Source: a virus | Virus record (IMG/VR): IMGVR_UViG_3300021136_000003 | Location: 1-64,000 of that record | Length of the DNA: 64,000 nucleotides | Reading direction: 5' to 3' (one strand) | Position numbers and translations under genes: made by a program | Shown: positions 32,178-40,806 of the stretch, one piece after another | Numbering within the stretch: position 1 is the stretch's first letter | Layout of the letters: each line of letters starts with the position of its first letter | Notes under the pieces: generated by a model | What the model saw: only the letters and a program-made list of their open reading frames with translations | What the model was told of the DNA's origin: nothing | The model's database searches: none

Positions 32178-32491
32178 TTTGTGTTCCACAGTTTAGCAAA
32201 TTTCAACACATTCGGGACCTGATCAGGTTCATACGGCAAGACAACAGCACATGCCTTGTCACCGTTCATTGTATGATTCTCATGCCCAAGATGCACATCA
32301 GGGAGTTGCTTAATTTTTTCAAACTCTTTCTTGTTAACCCGAAGGACACACTTGCGAAACGATTCGGTCAGCCACTTTTTATAACGGTCATTGTCGCAGA
32401 ATACCAAGTGAGCAGCCAATACTGAATGAGCCACTAGTGTGGGTGTCATGTAGTCTGGAAACTCGTCTAGCACAGCAATATACAGTTTCAT
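32174..32491 (-). CDS. PTH2-like small protein
   Basis: A 105-residue protein. The opening (MKLYIAVLDEFPDYMTPTLV, followed by AHSVLAAH) and the pattern NHTMNGDKACAVVLPY resemble the fold of peptidyl-tRNA hydrolase 2, where a strand is followed by a helix containing AH-A-A. Residue-level catalytic evidence is weak. It is coupled to the zinc-containing gene upstream. Confidence 0.45.
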   Translation of the reverse strand: MKLYIAVLDEFPDYMTPTLVAHSVLAAHLVFCDNDRYKKWLTESFRKCVLRVNKKEFEKIKQLPDVHLGHENHTMNGDKACAVVLPYEPDQVPNVLKFAKLWNTK

Positions 32492-33081
32492 GGTTCTACT
32501 GAGTTGTCCTCATCCTCTTCAAATGTGCCGCGTTCTTTCGCATGTTCCTCGCATAGAGTCCGTAGCCAACCGTTGTTATTAGTCCTACCTGGCTTGCCGC
32601 ATTCCTCGCAAGTCAGCCCAGACATGCTTTCAGCCATACGCACCATGCCATCAATCATTTCATCACCACCATGATAGTAGAATCTCAGTGTGCCAAACTT
32701 TTCCTTAACTTGATCGACCACTACTTGACAGACAGCATCGGGCACTTTGCGAAATTGTGGATTGGCAATTTCTTCTTCTATGCGCTTTAGCGTCCAGGGC
32801 GAAGGTCCATTTTCGCCGTAAGTGTTGTACCAGATCAACCCTGCTTTGTCACCGTTTATTGCCCTGCGCAAACAGCGGTTGTATTGAAGGGCTGAGGCTC
32901 GCTGTTTGCGAGACCAATCGATATGATGCTGGATGTTGGAGCACAGTGCCCTCAGAATATTACCCCATCCTGGACCGCAGGACAGCCCCCAACACATACA
33001 AGTTTGGGTCACTGGCGCGTGGCGATCCCGAAACAGTTTCGGAAACTTTTCGCATAGTTGTTTGTCAAGTTCTACTTTCAT
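32488..33081 (-). CDS. conserved phage protein with zinc-finger-like cysteines
   Basis: A 197-residue protein. CMCWGLSCGPGWGNIL lies near the N-terminus and VKEKFGTLRFYYHGGDE in the middle. CEECGKPGRTNNNGWLRTLCEEH is a C4-type zinc finger at the C-terminus. This arrangement is widespread among uncharacterised phage proteins. The gene overlaps the start of the previous one by 1 nt. Confidence 0.7.
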   Translation of the reverse strand: MKVELDKQLCEKFPKLFRDRHAPVTQTCMCWGLSCGPGWGNILRALCSNIQHHIDWSRKQRASALQYNRCLRRAINGDKAGLIWYNTYGENGPSPWTLKRIEEEIANPQFRKVPDAVCQVVVDQVKEKFGTLRFYYHGGDEMIDGMVRMAESMSGLTCEECGKPGRTNNNGWLRTLCEEHAKERGTFEEDEDNSVEP

Positions 33082-33305
33082 TATTCTTCTCCAAAGTGTT
33101 TGATAATCAAATTAAGTGCCTCTATTGCCCTAGTATTTTCGGCCACATCTTCCGGGTGCAACCAAATTCCATCTGGATTAGAATCTGTTTTCGGATTCTC
33201 TCTCCAAGTTTTAAGTTCTGCTTTGAGATACTTTCGATAATCCTTGAGATTTAGCAATGTAATTTTGTCTGCGGTCTCGCCATCCAATTCAATTTTCTTT
33301 GCCAT
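33081..33305 (-). CDS. small phage protein of unknown function
   Basis: A 74-residue protein (MAKKIELDGETADKITLLNL). It ends ALNLIIKHFGEE, faintly like the HFGVE tail of the paralogue family but without the FAELI-REC block. Probably helical. Function unknown. Confidence 0.6.
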   Translation of the reverse strand: MAKKIELDGETADKITLLNLKDYRKYLKAELKTWRENPKTDSNPDGIWLHPEDVAENTRAIEALNLIIKHFGEE

Positions 33306-33531
33306 TGTCTACCCCCATACCTAAAGTTTCCGGAGAGTGATCCAGGACCATTCGCCCATCTTCATGCTCATAAAAAGAAGCATCCTTGTCATCAATCTTC
33401 ACAAAAAGATCGGAATGATAAATGTCATAATCTTTGAATGACCCCTTGCCATACACACGAAAGTAAAACTTACCAGTGCCGTGTTCGTAAATCAAGCAAC
33501 CCTCTGTGCCGTTTGCGTTTTCAATCTTCAT
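33289..33531 (-). CDS. small phage protein of unknown function
   Basis: An 80-residue protein (MKIENANGTEGCLIYEHGTG) with a beta-rich pattern (KFYFRVYGKGSF). It overlaps both neighbours. Not recognised. Confidence 0.6.
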   Translation of the reverse strand: MKIENANGTEGCLIYEHGTGKFYFRVYGKGSFKDYDIYHSDLFVKIDDKDASFYEHEDGRMVLDHSPETLGMGVDNGKEN

Positions 33532-33721
33532 TTAATATCTCCCACATAAATTCATTTTCTTTCACATACGCAACTGGATTAAGCCAACCGCTTGCGATAC
33601 ATTCATTGATGATAAATTTGTATTCTTCTGGGCAACGACGATTAATCTCAAACCCTGCGCGTGGTGTTATCTTGATATTATCGTCACTGATAAACCATTT
33701 AGGATCACCTTTGCGTAGCAT
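33521..33721 (-). CDS. small phage protein of unknown function
   Basis: A 66-residue protein (MLRKGDPKWFISDDNIKITP). The start at 33721 overlaps the end of the exonuclease gene. Not recognised. Confidence 0.6.
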   Translation of the reverse strand: MLRKGDPKWFISDDNIKITPRAGFEINRRCPEEYKFIINECIASGWLNPVAYVKENEFMWEILNED

Positions 33722-33728
33722 TTTGATA

Positions 33729-34754
33729 CTACTTTTCTTCGCCAGGAATGCCACGCAATACCCCCTTGTATTCCTGATTTAACCATCTGACATACGTGTC
33801 GGCATATTCGGCAAGTTTTGTCAATTCGTATTTACTGGTAAATTTCAAAAAGTGCAGACCAACGTTCGGCACATGTGCTGTTCTGACACCTTCGATGATT
33901 GCTGCGTCAACAGCGTCCTTGATGTGCTGAGGCTGTGCTGTCAGGTCAACGAGAGTGACATTGCGCTGATAATCATCTTTGACACGATGTTCCACACCGT
34001 CGTGGTCTGACCAGCGTGCCAGCATCAAACAATTCCACGAAAATCCTTGCTTATCACGATCAGCATACGCCTCAGTCAGTCCCACTTTGTTCTTTGTGCC
34101 TTTCAGTCGCACACCCGGATACGCCGAGAATACATTGTCAGTGCCGTCGCCCCGCATACACTTCTGGAACAGAATGAATTGCGGATCTTCTAGTAGCTTC
34201 GGCTCTTTTGTTTTCTTGTCCACAATCAGATTATATTTGTGGTCGTGATAACCTTCAAGCGTAATGTACTGATCAGTGATTCCATTGTACTGGAACACAT
34301 TCGGCGCAATGCATTGTAGGTAGTCAGTGTCCGAAGAAATTATGTAGTGGGTGTCATCGGGATGCAGATGAATGAATCTGGCAATCAAGTCGTCCGCTTC
34401 GGCGTTCGGCTCACGCAAAACACTAGCGTTGGTCTTGTCTCTAAGGTAGGATACAAGCGACTCAAAAGTTTCCCAAAAGAGCCTCGATTCTTCGCGCTCG
34501 GATTCAGTAAGATCCTGATCATTTACTACTCGGTTCTTTTTGTAAGGTGCATAAAAATCTTTGCGCCAACTGCGCCCCTCCAAGAGGAACACCACGTGGA
34601 TGTCGGGTCCAAAACGTTTCGCGATCTTATTGACTGATGCAAAGACAAGATGCAGCGCGTAGCCGACCTTCTCCCAGCTGTCAGCGTTTTTAGATGCCAT
34701 ATGTCGCATCCGAAAGTAAAGATTAGCAGTGTCGATTAAGGCGTATTTATTCAT
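33729..34754 (-). CDS. rnh: 5'-3' exonuclease / RNase H (FEN-1 family)
   Basis: A 341-residue protein. YALIDTANLYFR starts the nuclease core and FLLEGRSWRKDFYAPYKKNR is the arch/gateway region. EPNAEADDLIARF, SSDTDYLQ and GDGTDNVFSAYPG carry the acidic metal ligands and the helix-hairpin region. It is a little longer than T4 RNase H (305). It removes RNA primers from lagging-strand fragments. It starts 12 nt after a consensus -10 box, so its mRNA has almost no leader. Confidence 0.85.
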   Translation of the reverse strand: MNKYALIDTANLYFRMRHMASKNADSWEKVGYALHLVFASVNKIAKRFGPDIHVVFLLEGRSWRKDFYAPYKKNRVVNDQDLTESEREESRLFWETFESLVSYLRDKTNASVLREPNAEADDLIARFIHLHPDDTHYIISSDTDYLQCIAPNVFQYNGITDQYITLEGYHDHKYNLIVDKKTKEPKLLEDPQFILFQKCMRGDGTDNVFSAYPGVRLKGTKNKVGLTEAYADRDKQGFSWNCLMLARWSDHDGVEHRVKDDYQRNVTLVDLTAQPQHIKDAVDAAIIEGVRTAHVPNVGLHFLKFTSKYELTKLAEYADTYVRWLNQEYKGVLRGIPGEEK

Positions 34755-34765
34755 AATATGCTACT

Positions 34766-34794
34766 ATTATAACACTGATCTACGTTGTTGTCAA
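34766..34794 (-). promoter_or_regulatory. consensus sigma70 promoter of exonuclease
   Basis: TTGACA (34789-34794), 17-nt spacer, TATAAT (34766-34771), with the ATG at 34754. Confidence 0.82.
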
Positions 34795-34810
34795 CGGGTG
34801 TTTACCCGTT
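34793..34810. terminator. hairpin between two genes
   Basis: AACGGGT (34793-34799) pairs with ACCCGTT (34804-34810) over a 4-nt loop, then TT on the plus strand. It sits at the end of the gene at 34811 and overlaps the -35 box of the next promoter. It is a weak terminator candidate on the minus strand because no T-run follows. Confidence 0.4.
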
Positions 34811-35302
34811 TTAACTTATTTCAGACCGGCCGTCGCCTAGTGGTTTACGATTGATCACCCGCTCGTCACCAGGTGTCAGTGGTTGCAGGTCGCGCTTCTC
34901 CGGATCTGCTTGCTCTTGCTCATACATTTCCATAACTACTCCGCGACAAACTTGCTGAAACCAACGGTCGACCATTTCAGCATCAGTGTCATCGTCTTTG
35001 ATTTTGTATCCAGACTTGATCAGATTGAGAATGAACTTGTCATTGTAGTCCAGTTCAAACGCACCGTTGTTAATATTGTTTGGGTCAATGTCGATTTTCA
35101 AAATAGCAACATATGGTTCTCCTGCTGAGGTTGCTTTCTCTTTATCAGTCAGAACAGTTTCCTTGACCTTCTTCGGGGCAGCGGGTACTCTCTTTGCACG
35201 AACTTTGGGCGCGACAACTTCAGGTACCTCAGGGATATTAGGAGCTACTTTCCAGTCAACTTCTGGTTTGGGTTTGAATAGATTTTTGAGTTTATTGAAC
35301 AT
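34811..35302 (-). CDS. conserved T4-type phage protein
   Basis: A 163-residue protein. The first 55 residues are a Pro/Val/Lys-rich linker (MFNKLKNLFKPKPEVDW). The second part contains AGEPYVAILKIDIDPNNINNG and FELDYNDKFILNLIKSGY, then VDRWFQQVCRGVV. This pattern is one I link with a conserved T4-like phage family of unknown role. The ATG lies 7 nt after TATAAT with no ribosome site. Confidence 0.7.
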   Translation of the reverse strand: MFNKLKNLFKPKPEVDWKVAPNIPEVPEVVAPKVRAKRVPAAPKKVKETVLTDKEKATSAGEPYVAILKIDIDPNNINNGAFELDYNDKFILNLIKSGYKIKDDDTDAEMVDRWFQQVCRGVVMEMYEQEQADPEKRDLQPLTPGDERVINRKPLGDGRSEIS

Positions 35303-35308
35303 AGGTTT

Positions 35309-35337
35309 ATTATAGCATACTATTTAGCACTTGTCAA
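35309..35337 (-). promoter_or_regulatory. consensus sigma70 promoter, leaderless architecture
   Basis: TTGACA (35332-35337), 17-nt spacer, TATAAT (35309-35314), then AAACCT and the ATG at 35302. Confidence 0.85.
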
Positions 35338-36160
35338 CCTTTAATAACTCTTCCATAGTGTAGAGCTTTTTCATATATAGTGACACCTCCTCAAGCACTG
35401 ACGAGGGCAGATCACCTGCTCTCCGCGGGCCATATTCAACATCAAAGTCAACGTCATTGACACGCTGAAACAGTCTGACCATCTCTGCTACAGTGTAACC
35501 TACCCCGTGTCCCAGACATTCAATCTGTCCGCTGGGTTTCTCTACCGCTGTACGAATCGCATTGCATATCTCCATGACATGGACATAGTCGCGCACACAG
35601 GTGCCGTCGTTACTACAGTCATAGTCGTTCCCGAAGATAGTGAACTCTCCTCGTTCCGGAGCCTTCATCAGATTGTACATCAGCCCATCGGGGTTAGTAG
35701 GCGCGATGCCATCTGAGCCTATCACATTATAGAATCGAAACATCGTGAATGGCATGCCACGCGATTCGCAGAACTCTCTGGTGCAATCTTCTGCTGCACG
35801 TTTACTGACACCATAGGGACTCGCACAACCATCTGCTGCTCCGGTGCTGGCCAGAATGAAGTTCTTTGTGCGGATATTTCGCAGCACATTCATGGTGCCA
35901 TTCAAGTTGGTGTCGTAATATTCATTAGGACGGAGAACACTTTCACCTACATTGACAAGAGCAGCCAGATGAATGACGGTGTCAAATTCTTCACCGTAGT
36001 AGGTAGGTGTCAATCGTCTGATATCCCAGCAGGTGTGATCATGGAGTTGAACCTGAGGTATCACAAGATCAATGCCATGTAGTTCATACTCATCCTTCAG
36101 CAACTTAGAAAGATGAGAGCCGATATATCCTGAGTTACCTGTTATCAATATTTTTTTCAT
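35324..36160 (-). CDS. NAD-dependent sugar-nucleotide epimerase (GalE-like SDR)
   Basis: A 278-residue extended short-chain dehydrogenase. GNSGYIGS (8-15) is the GxxGxxG cofactor loop and HLAALVNVGES follows the second strand. YGVSK carries the catalytic Tyr and Lys, with STG in front. It probably converts one UDP- or GDP-sugar into another. It is coupled to the glycosyltransferase gene upstream. Confidence 0.88.
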   Translation of the reverse strand: MKKILITGNSGYIGSHLSKLLKDEYELHGIDLVIPQVQLHDHTCWDIRRLTPTYYGEEFDTVIHLAALVNVGESVLRPNEYYDTNLNGTMNVLRNIRTKNFILASTGAADGCASPYGVSKRAAEDCTREFCESRGMPFTMFRFYNVIGSDGIAPTNPDGLMYNLMKAPERGEFTIFGNDYDCSNDGTCVRDYVHVMEICNAIRTAVEKPSGQIECLGHGVGYTVAEMVRLFQRVNDVDFDVEYGPRRAGDLPSSVLEEVSLYMKKLYTMEELLKVDKC

Positions 36161-37491
36161 AGTCCCTCGAATAATCCTGTTCCTGTGTTATTTTCTTCTG
36201 GCTCAAAGTCCGGATCTTTAGTCAGATAAGTATCCGTGTCCGTATAGATAATGCGGAACTTGTGCGCGTTAGTCAACACTGATTTAACATCATCAATACA
36301 AACGATTGAACGACCTAGCGCCTCGATGAAGTCACTATACTTCACCGTTTTCTCCAGACAAATCTTTGCGGTGTTGCTGTTAGATTGTTTACAGGTGAAT
36401 TCACTGAAACATTCATTCCATTTGCGAAACACCTTATTTTCTCGGGCCTGATGATATACCAGCGAACCGCCTTCATACCAAACCCACGCTTGAGTGGCAT
36501 GTTCATACCTATCCAGAATATCTTTAGCCATGTTCTTCTTGGTAGTGGTAAAGAAATACCCGTGATTGAAGTTTTGCGTCCAGCGTTGATTTTCTAAAGC
36601 ATAAGTCGGCATCTGAATCATCTGTTCCAGAAACGCAATTCCATAGCTTTCTACAGTGCTAGGATTGAACGCTACACGACAACTGGTGATGAAGTCAACT
36701 TTTTCTTGTCCGATGATACTGACAGCTATCTTGTAATCAGCACCCATCTTCTTCAGGCGTTCTTCAAACTTCTTTGCTCCGTTCGCATTAGTCATAACTC
36801 GCGCCGGCAACTTAGTCTGTTCAATCAAATCCAGATATAACTCGGGGTTCTTACCTTCTTCCCATCGTCCGATGAACAGCACACCCTCGCGAGGCGCGTG
36901 ATGTTCTTCTAGCAATCCCTTTTCCGGCAGCGGAATTGGCAGCACATACGCCTTGTCAATCTCCAGCGAGTTAAACTTACTCTGTGTGCCGATATAGATG
37001 TTGCTCATTTCCAGTTGCAGGCGCATCATTTCATTGACCCCGGGAAGAAACGGATTCTTTGTGTCTTTGAATATCTGACTTTCCAGATGAGTGTAGGCGA
37101 TGATCTGAATACAATCATCAAGTCCCATGGTTGATGCTACCTGAATGGTTTCGTATGTATTACATACTAGAGAGTCGTATATGTTCAGGCTAATCGCCTT
37201 GATAACTGAGTTGCGAAAGTTTGCCATCCGCTCGTAGCAAAAACTATCGCCGTACATGAAAATATTGCTATGTTCAGTATACGGCAACGATTCATCAGGA
37301 TATATAATAGTAGCATTTAATGATTTTACAAACTCGCTATCCTGTGGTTTCTTATCAGTTATGATATCGACCTTGATACCGTTAGCCGTCATCATTTCAA
37401 TAAAACTCTTGGCGAACTGTCCGATGCCACCGTGTGGCACCAGAGTCTGATAGCTTACCAGAAACCCAATCCGCTTAATGTATGTCCTCAT
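36157..37491 (-). CDS. GT-B fold glycosyltransferase (GT4-like)
   Basis: A 444-residue protein. The N-terminal domain has GFLVSYQTLVPHGGIGQFAK, a typical donor-side glycine loop. FIGRWEEGKNPELYLDLIEQ and FNPSTVESYGIAFLEQM (E-x7-E) form the nucleotide-sugar binding half. It probably transfers a sugar onto DNA, a glycan or a virion protein. It is coupled by overlap to the epimerase and QueE genes. Confidence 0.85.
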   Translation of the reverse strand: MRTYIKRIGFLVSYQTLVPHGGIGQFAKSFIEMMTANGIKVDIITDKKPQDSEFVKSLNATIIYPDESLPYTEHSNIFMYGDSFCYERMANFRNSVIKAISLNIYDSLVCNTYETIQVASTMGLDDCIQIIAYTHLESQIFKDTKNPFLPGVNEMMRLQLEMSNIYIGTQSKFNSLEIDKAYVLPIPLPEKGLLEEHHAPREGVLFIGRWEEGKNPELYLDLIEQTKLPARVMTNANGAKKFEERLKKMGADYKIAVSIIGQEKVDFITSCRVAFNPSTVESYGIAFLEQMIQMPTYALENQRWTQNFNHGYFFTTTKKNMAKDILDRYEHATQAWVWYEGGSLVYHQARENKVFRKWNECFSEFTCKQSNSNTAKICLEKTVKYSDFIEALGRSIVCIDDVKSVLTNAHKFRIIYTDTDTYLTKDPDFEPEENNTGTGLFEGL

Positions 37492-38396
37492 GCCATGCTC
37501 ACATATAAATGTTGTTGTAAGTTTAACTTAAATCCATGATTTAAGCAATAGTTTCCGGTATACTCATGGTTCGCTTGATTTTCAGCAAGATTGAGTAGAC
37601 CCGGTTCCCAGAATGAAACTTTTTCGTCAACGGTTGATCGTTCGGCCATGGTGATCTGACCCTTCTCGGCCCGTAATAGTTTGATCTTTTGTGGGAAGTC
37701 GTTATACACATTCATCGGCGAACAGTAGATTTCCTTGTTAGGATTATTCGCCTTCCATGTGTGTGCCCATTCAGGTACTGAACTATAAGGACTTTCCTTA
37801 TTGTTCGACATGACAAATTTCAGACAGTCTGCTCGTTCTAGAATGAACTTAGACGGTGCCAGATACTTGATAGCTTTCCCGTTCTTTTCTGAACACTTTG
37901 GAGAGCAAACAACTGTGACACCTGAGGATAGCGTTCGATCTATCGTTCCATTAGTCTCAACTTGCACTGCTTTGAAATGCGGAATCTGATTGTCCAGAAA
38001 CTTAGACAGATTAGATTGTAGCAGTGGCTCACCGCCTGTTACCACAAGAACAATGTTCGGGTATGGTCCTAGCCGGCCGGCCTCAACTGTACTAGGTAGA
38101 TTAGGAAGGGCCCAGCGCGGTACCATATCAAACGGGTTCTCCATGTTCCAGTGATTGCAAACAGTATGATACATACTTGATTCAATCTCGGTGTATGTCA
38201 TCCAATTACCATCATCAAAGAAGGTATCACAGAATGAACAGGCCAGATTGCACTTACCCAGTCTGATAAACATCGCTGGCATACCTGCATATGGTCCCTC
38301 ACCTTGTAGAGTGAAAAACATCGAGGTCACATACAGCGAATCTGCTGGCGCATCTTTAAAATACTTCTGACCGATTATTTCATTTGTTCCAAACAT
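37488..38396 (-). CDS. queE: QueE, 7-carboxy-7-deazaguanine synthase
   Basis: A 302-residue radical SAM enzyme. FFTLQGEGPYAG is the family opening. C49/C53/C56 (CNLACSFC) binds the 4Fe-4S cluster; GGEPLL follows, then VQVETNGT. It makes 7-carboxy-7-deazaguanine from carboxytetrahydropterin, step three of the preQ0 pathway. It is longer than many bacterial QueE (about 220), with an insert around residues 60-105 like other phage forms. Coupled to queD by TAATG overlap. Confidence 0.9.
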   Translation of the reverse strand: MFGTNEIIGQKYFKDAPADSLYVTSMFFTLQGEGPYAGMPAMFIRLGKCNLACSFCDTFFDDGNWMTYTEIESSMYHTVCNHWNMENPFDMVPRWALPNLPSTVEAGRLGPYPNIVLVVTGGEPLLQSNLSKFLDNQIPHFKAVQVETNGTIDRTLSSGVTVVCSPKCSEKNGKAIKYLAPSKFILERADCLKFVMSNNKESPYSSVPEWAHTWKANNPNKEIYCSPMNVYNDFPQKIKLLRAEKGQITMAERSTVDEKVSFWEPGLLNLAENQANHEYTGNYCLNHGFKLNLQQHLYVSMA

Positions 38397-38866
38397 TAAA
38401 ATTCCTTATCTTCACGGTGACCTTGACGCATTGCCATATTGCTAGGTGTCTCTCGTACTTCTACTTTGCAACACCAAACTCGTTCTGCTTCTGCTACGCC
38501 ACAGTTCGGCAAAAATTCATTGTTCACATACCAATATAAAAAGTCAGCAAGACCTTCGCATCCTGTCTTTTCAACTTCAGTGATCTTTGCCAGACCAAGT
38601 GTGCCAAGATTCTTGATGACCTCATAATGTGGGTCATCTTGCGCCAACAGCATACAGTGATCAAACTTATCCTCGAGGAAATCTTTCAGAGGTCGCAACC
38701 CGCCATAATCAAAACACCAGTTGCGGGCATCAAGTGTGTCACATTCAAATTCAAACTTGAAAGTAAGAGCATAACCGTGAATGAGGTTACAGTGAGAATC
38801 TGAGCGCCATTGACGGTACGCAATCGGGGCAAGATGTGAATATTCTTTTGTGCTTATATATTTCAT
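38396..38866 (-). CDS. queD: QueD, 6-carboxytetrahydropterin synthase
   Basis: A 156-residue protein of the PTPS/QueD family. SHCNLIHGYALTFKFEFE contains zinc histidines in the HGHxY-type motif. WCFDYGGLRPLKDFLEDKFDH provides the catalytic acid and a further metal histidine region. CEGLADFLYWYVN holds the substrate-binding glutamate. It converts dihydroneopterin triphosphate, the product of FolE, into carboxytetrahydropterin for QueE. Confidence 0.85.
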   Translation of the reverse strand: MKYISTKEYSHLAPIAYRQWRSDSHCNLIHGYALTFKFEFECDTLDARNWCFDYGGLRPLKDFLEDKFDHCMLLAQDDPHYEVIKNLGTLGLAKITEVEKTGCEGLADFLYWYVNNEFLPNCGVAEAERVWCCKVEVRETPSNMAMRQGHREDKEF

Positions 38867-38867
38867 A

Positions 38868-39269
38868 TTAGTCTTTGTATAGATGTGGTTTTTGACTGAT
38901 ACGCAGATTGATACGTTCCTGTACTAGGGCGTTATCGTCTGCTGAGGATTGCCAGTCGTTCCTGAACTCTGGATCAAAATTCCAAAATGCGGTACTACGA
39001 AGCACATCAGGTGAGTACCCTCTGCTTTTCATTTCCCTTACAAGGTTATGGAACCTGACGCGCAGAAACTCCTGCTTGTCATAGAAGAATCGCACATGTC
39101 CTGTTCCAAGAGTGAACTTTTCGGGAATGCTTGCTAGAATCGCGTCTTTAGTTTTAGTTCGCAGTGCCCGTTTCAGTGCAGCCGGAACCATAGTAATCTC
39201 TCGTAGTTCAGCAACCAGATGCCTACGATGTAGCGTAGCTGGATCGATATTGGCGTTAATGCGTGTCAT
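38868..39269 (-). CDS. denV: pyrimidine dimer DNA glycosylase (DenV/T4 endonuclease V)
   Basis: A 133-residue protein, near the 138 of T4 DenV. It starts MTRIN, supplying Thr2 as the nucleophile, and LVAELREI contains Glu24, aligned with T4 catalytic Glu23. TLGTGHVRFFYDKQEFLRVR matches the conserved core and RISQKPHLYKD the end. It cuts at UV-induced cyclobutane dimers. The ATG is 6 nt after TATAAT, so the mRNA should be leaderless. Confidence 0.9.
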   Translation of the reverse strand: MTRINANIDPATLHRRHLVAELREITMVPAALKRALRTKTKDAILASIPEKFTLGTGHVRFFYDKQEFLRVRFHNLVREMKSRGYSPDVLRSTAFWNFDPEFRNDWQSSADDNALVQERINLRISQKPHLYKD

Positions 39270-39274
39270 GCGCT

Positions 39275-39303
39275 ATTATAACATGAGTTGATGTTAAAGT
39301 CAA
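39275..39303 (-). promoter_or_regulatory. sigma70 promoter of denV, leaderless architecture
   Basis: TTGACT (39298-39303), 17-nt spacer, TATAAT (39275-39280), then AGCGC and the ATG at 39269. Confidence 0.8.
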
Positions 39304-39309
39304 CAGTTG

Positions 39310-39576
39310 TTATACCATTTCTTCAATGATACCCAAAATCTCTGCTACCGCAAAAAATATACCTGCTAGGAATAGGGTACCGAATGACAGATTATATGCT
39401 GCTATTATGCGTGGCCCGCTTTTGGCAAAGCTGATGTATTTGTGAAGTTTTGGGTCAGGATGTGCGGTTTTCAGCTGGACGTAGCCAACTCCGTCTTCCC
39501 ATTTCTTGCCTTCTACCGCATCTACTTTGTCCTTCAATGCTTTCATTATCTCTATTTGTTCTTCATATTCTTTCAT
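39310..39576 (-). CDS. small phage protein with one membrane segment
   Basis: An 88-residue protein. The N-terminal half is charged and helical (MKEYEEQIEIMKALKDKVDA). Near the C-terminus LSFGTLFLAGIFFAVAEIL is a likely membrane helix. It overlaps the cytidylyltransferase gene by 4 nt. Function unknown. Confidence 0.6.
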   Translation of the reverse strand: MKEYEEQIEIMKALKDKVDAVEGKKWEDGVGYVQLKTAHPDPKLHKYISFAKSGPRIIAAYNLSFGTLFLAGIFFAVAEILGIIEEMV

Positions 39577-40043
39577 TTGGTTTCCTTTGATAGTTCTGAT
39601 TGGTATACACGTTGGCGTAGATTACTGCTGCTGAAACTGTGGTCACGCCCATTAAAGACGATTTCGATGTTGCGGCGCATACAGATATCTCTTCCGGTAA
39701 ATGGAACGTCTTTATACTCTACACCCAAAATACGAACATCAACTGGCAGAATAAGAAGCAGGTCTTCGAGGTCCTTCTCAGTCTCATAGATAACAACTTC
39801 ATCCACATTACGATTCGTGCCCAGCTGTATCTGACGCTCAACAATGCTCTGCACCGGCTTGTTTTTAATACCCGGACGATCAATAGTCGGATCAGTTTGT
39901 AGTCCAGCGATTAGATAGTCACAGTGATTCTTTGCTTCAGCAAGCATTGCCACGTGACCTGCATGAAAAAGATCCCATGTACTGAAAGTTATTCCTATTA
40001 TTTTACCTTGCTTTTTTAATTTTTTCATTTCATTTAAAACCAT
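39573..40043 (-). CDS. cytidylyltransferase (TagD-like)
   Basis: A 156-residue protein. TFSTWDLFHAGHVAML holds the HxGH nucleotidyltransferase motif and RDHSFSSSNLRQRV is the ISTS-like end. It most resembles glycerol-3-phosphate cytidylyltransferase. I chose 40043 because GAGG lies 10 nt upstream; it overlaps the end of the homing gene by 10 nt. It would supply a CDP-activated unit for the glycan genes around it. Confidence 0.8.
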   Translation of the reverse strand: MVLNEMKKLKKQGKIIGITFSTWDLFHAGHVAMLAEAKNHCDYLIAGLQTDPTIDRPGIKNKPVQSIVERQIQLGTNRNVDEVVIYETEKDLEDLLLILPVDVRILGVEYKDVPFTGRDICMRRNIEIVFNGRDHSFSSSNLRQRVYQSELSKETK

Positions 40044-40750
40044 TTTTTTACCTCTTTGCTTAAACACTCTGATTTACCTGACATACATAACTTCGGTATA
40101 TATTTAAAATCCGTATTCATTTTTAAAATATTTTGTTCTCGTAGGAAACATTCATATAGAGATCCGTTGACTATCCAGCATACTTTACCACCATTATTTT
40201 TTATAAAATTATAATACCTGGACCGGAGATTTATCGTAATCCCCACTTTATAAAACTTAGTACCATCTATATCGTTTAGCTCCAGAAAATAAAGTACGGC
40301 CGGCTTACTTTTAAGTTCTGGTTGTTTGTCAAACACCTTATCACAATATTTTCCTGGGCCCGAACTGGCAGTACATATCTTACACCCTGCCCCATTTTTA
40401 TGAAGTTCTGGTTTTTGCCAAAACTCGCCATGCTTAGGACAAAACATCCTCATCTTTATACTGTTACGAATATAAGTTGCATCATCATAAAAATAGTATC
40501 CATTATGAGTTTGCAAAAACTGTTCCTTTATATTATCCCACTTACACGCAGCGTTGTCACCTTTGCATTTGGGACATCCGTGTCCTCCTAAATGATCTGA
40601 TGGCTTCTGTGAAAAATCACCATGTTCAGGGCAAGTTATATTTACCTTTTGTAACATTGCAATGTAAATAACATTTTCATATTCGTATTTTCCGGAATGA
40701 ATTTTAAAGGCTCGTTTAATAAATTCCTCTTTCGTTGTTCTTTTTGTCAC
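40034..40750 (-). CDS. homing endonuclease-like protein with zinc repeats and T5orf172 GIY-YIG domain
   Basis: A 238-residue protein with a GTG start. Two repeats with the pattern F...H-G-Y...CP-HG-F-QKP-HL-G-GC-KC (residues about 15-60 and 75-125) form zinc-binding DNA-recognition modules. The C-terminal region AVLYFLELNDIDGTKFYKVGITINL is a GIY-YIG-related domain. A late promoter and AAGGAG site precede it. It is strongly AT-rich and inserted in line with the cytidylyltransferase gene on the same strand. Confidence 0.8.
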   Translation of the reverse strand: MTKRTTKEEFIKRAFKIHSGKYEYENVIYIAMLQKVNITCPEHGDFSQKPSDHLGGHGCPKCKGDNAACKWDNIKEQFLQTHNGYYFYDDATYIRNSIKMRMFCPKHGEFWQKPELHKNGAGCKICTASSGPGKYCDKVFDKQPELKSKPAVLYFLELNDIDGTKFYKVGITINLRSRYYNFIKNNGGKVCWIVNGSLYECFLREQNILKMNTDFKYIPKLCMSGKSECLSKEVKKWF

Positions 40751-40768
40751 GGTGTTACTCCTTTTCAG

Positions 40769-40776
40769 TATTTATC
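40769..40776 (-). promoter_or_regulatory. T4-type late promoter motif for homing gene
   Basis: GATAAATA on the minus strand, then AAAAGGAG and the GTG start at 40750. Confidence 0.6.
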
Positions 40777-40806
40777 ACCGCCTGCGTGTTTTATGTCAAA
40801 AGTTCT

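Noticed and set aside
34793-34810. Strong bidirectional terminator
   Set aside because: The hairpin is good, but no T-run follows on the minus strand, where transcription is expected; kept only as a low-confidence feature.
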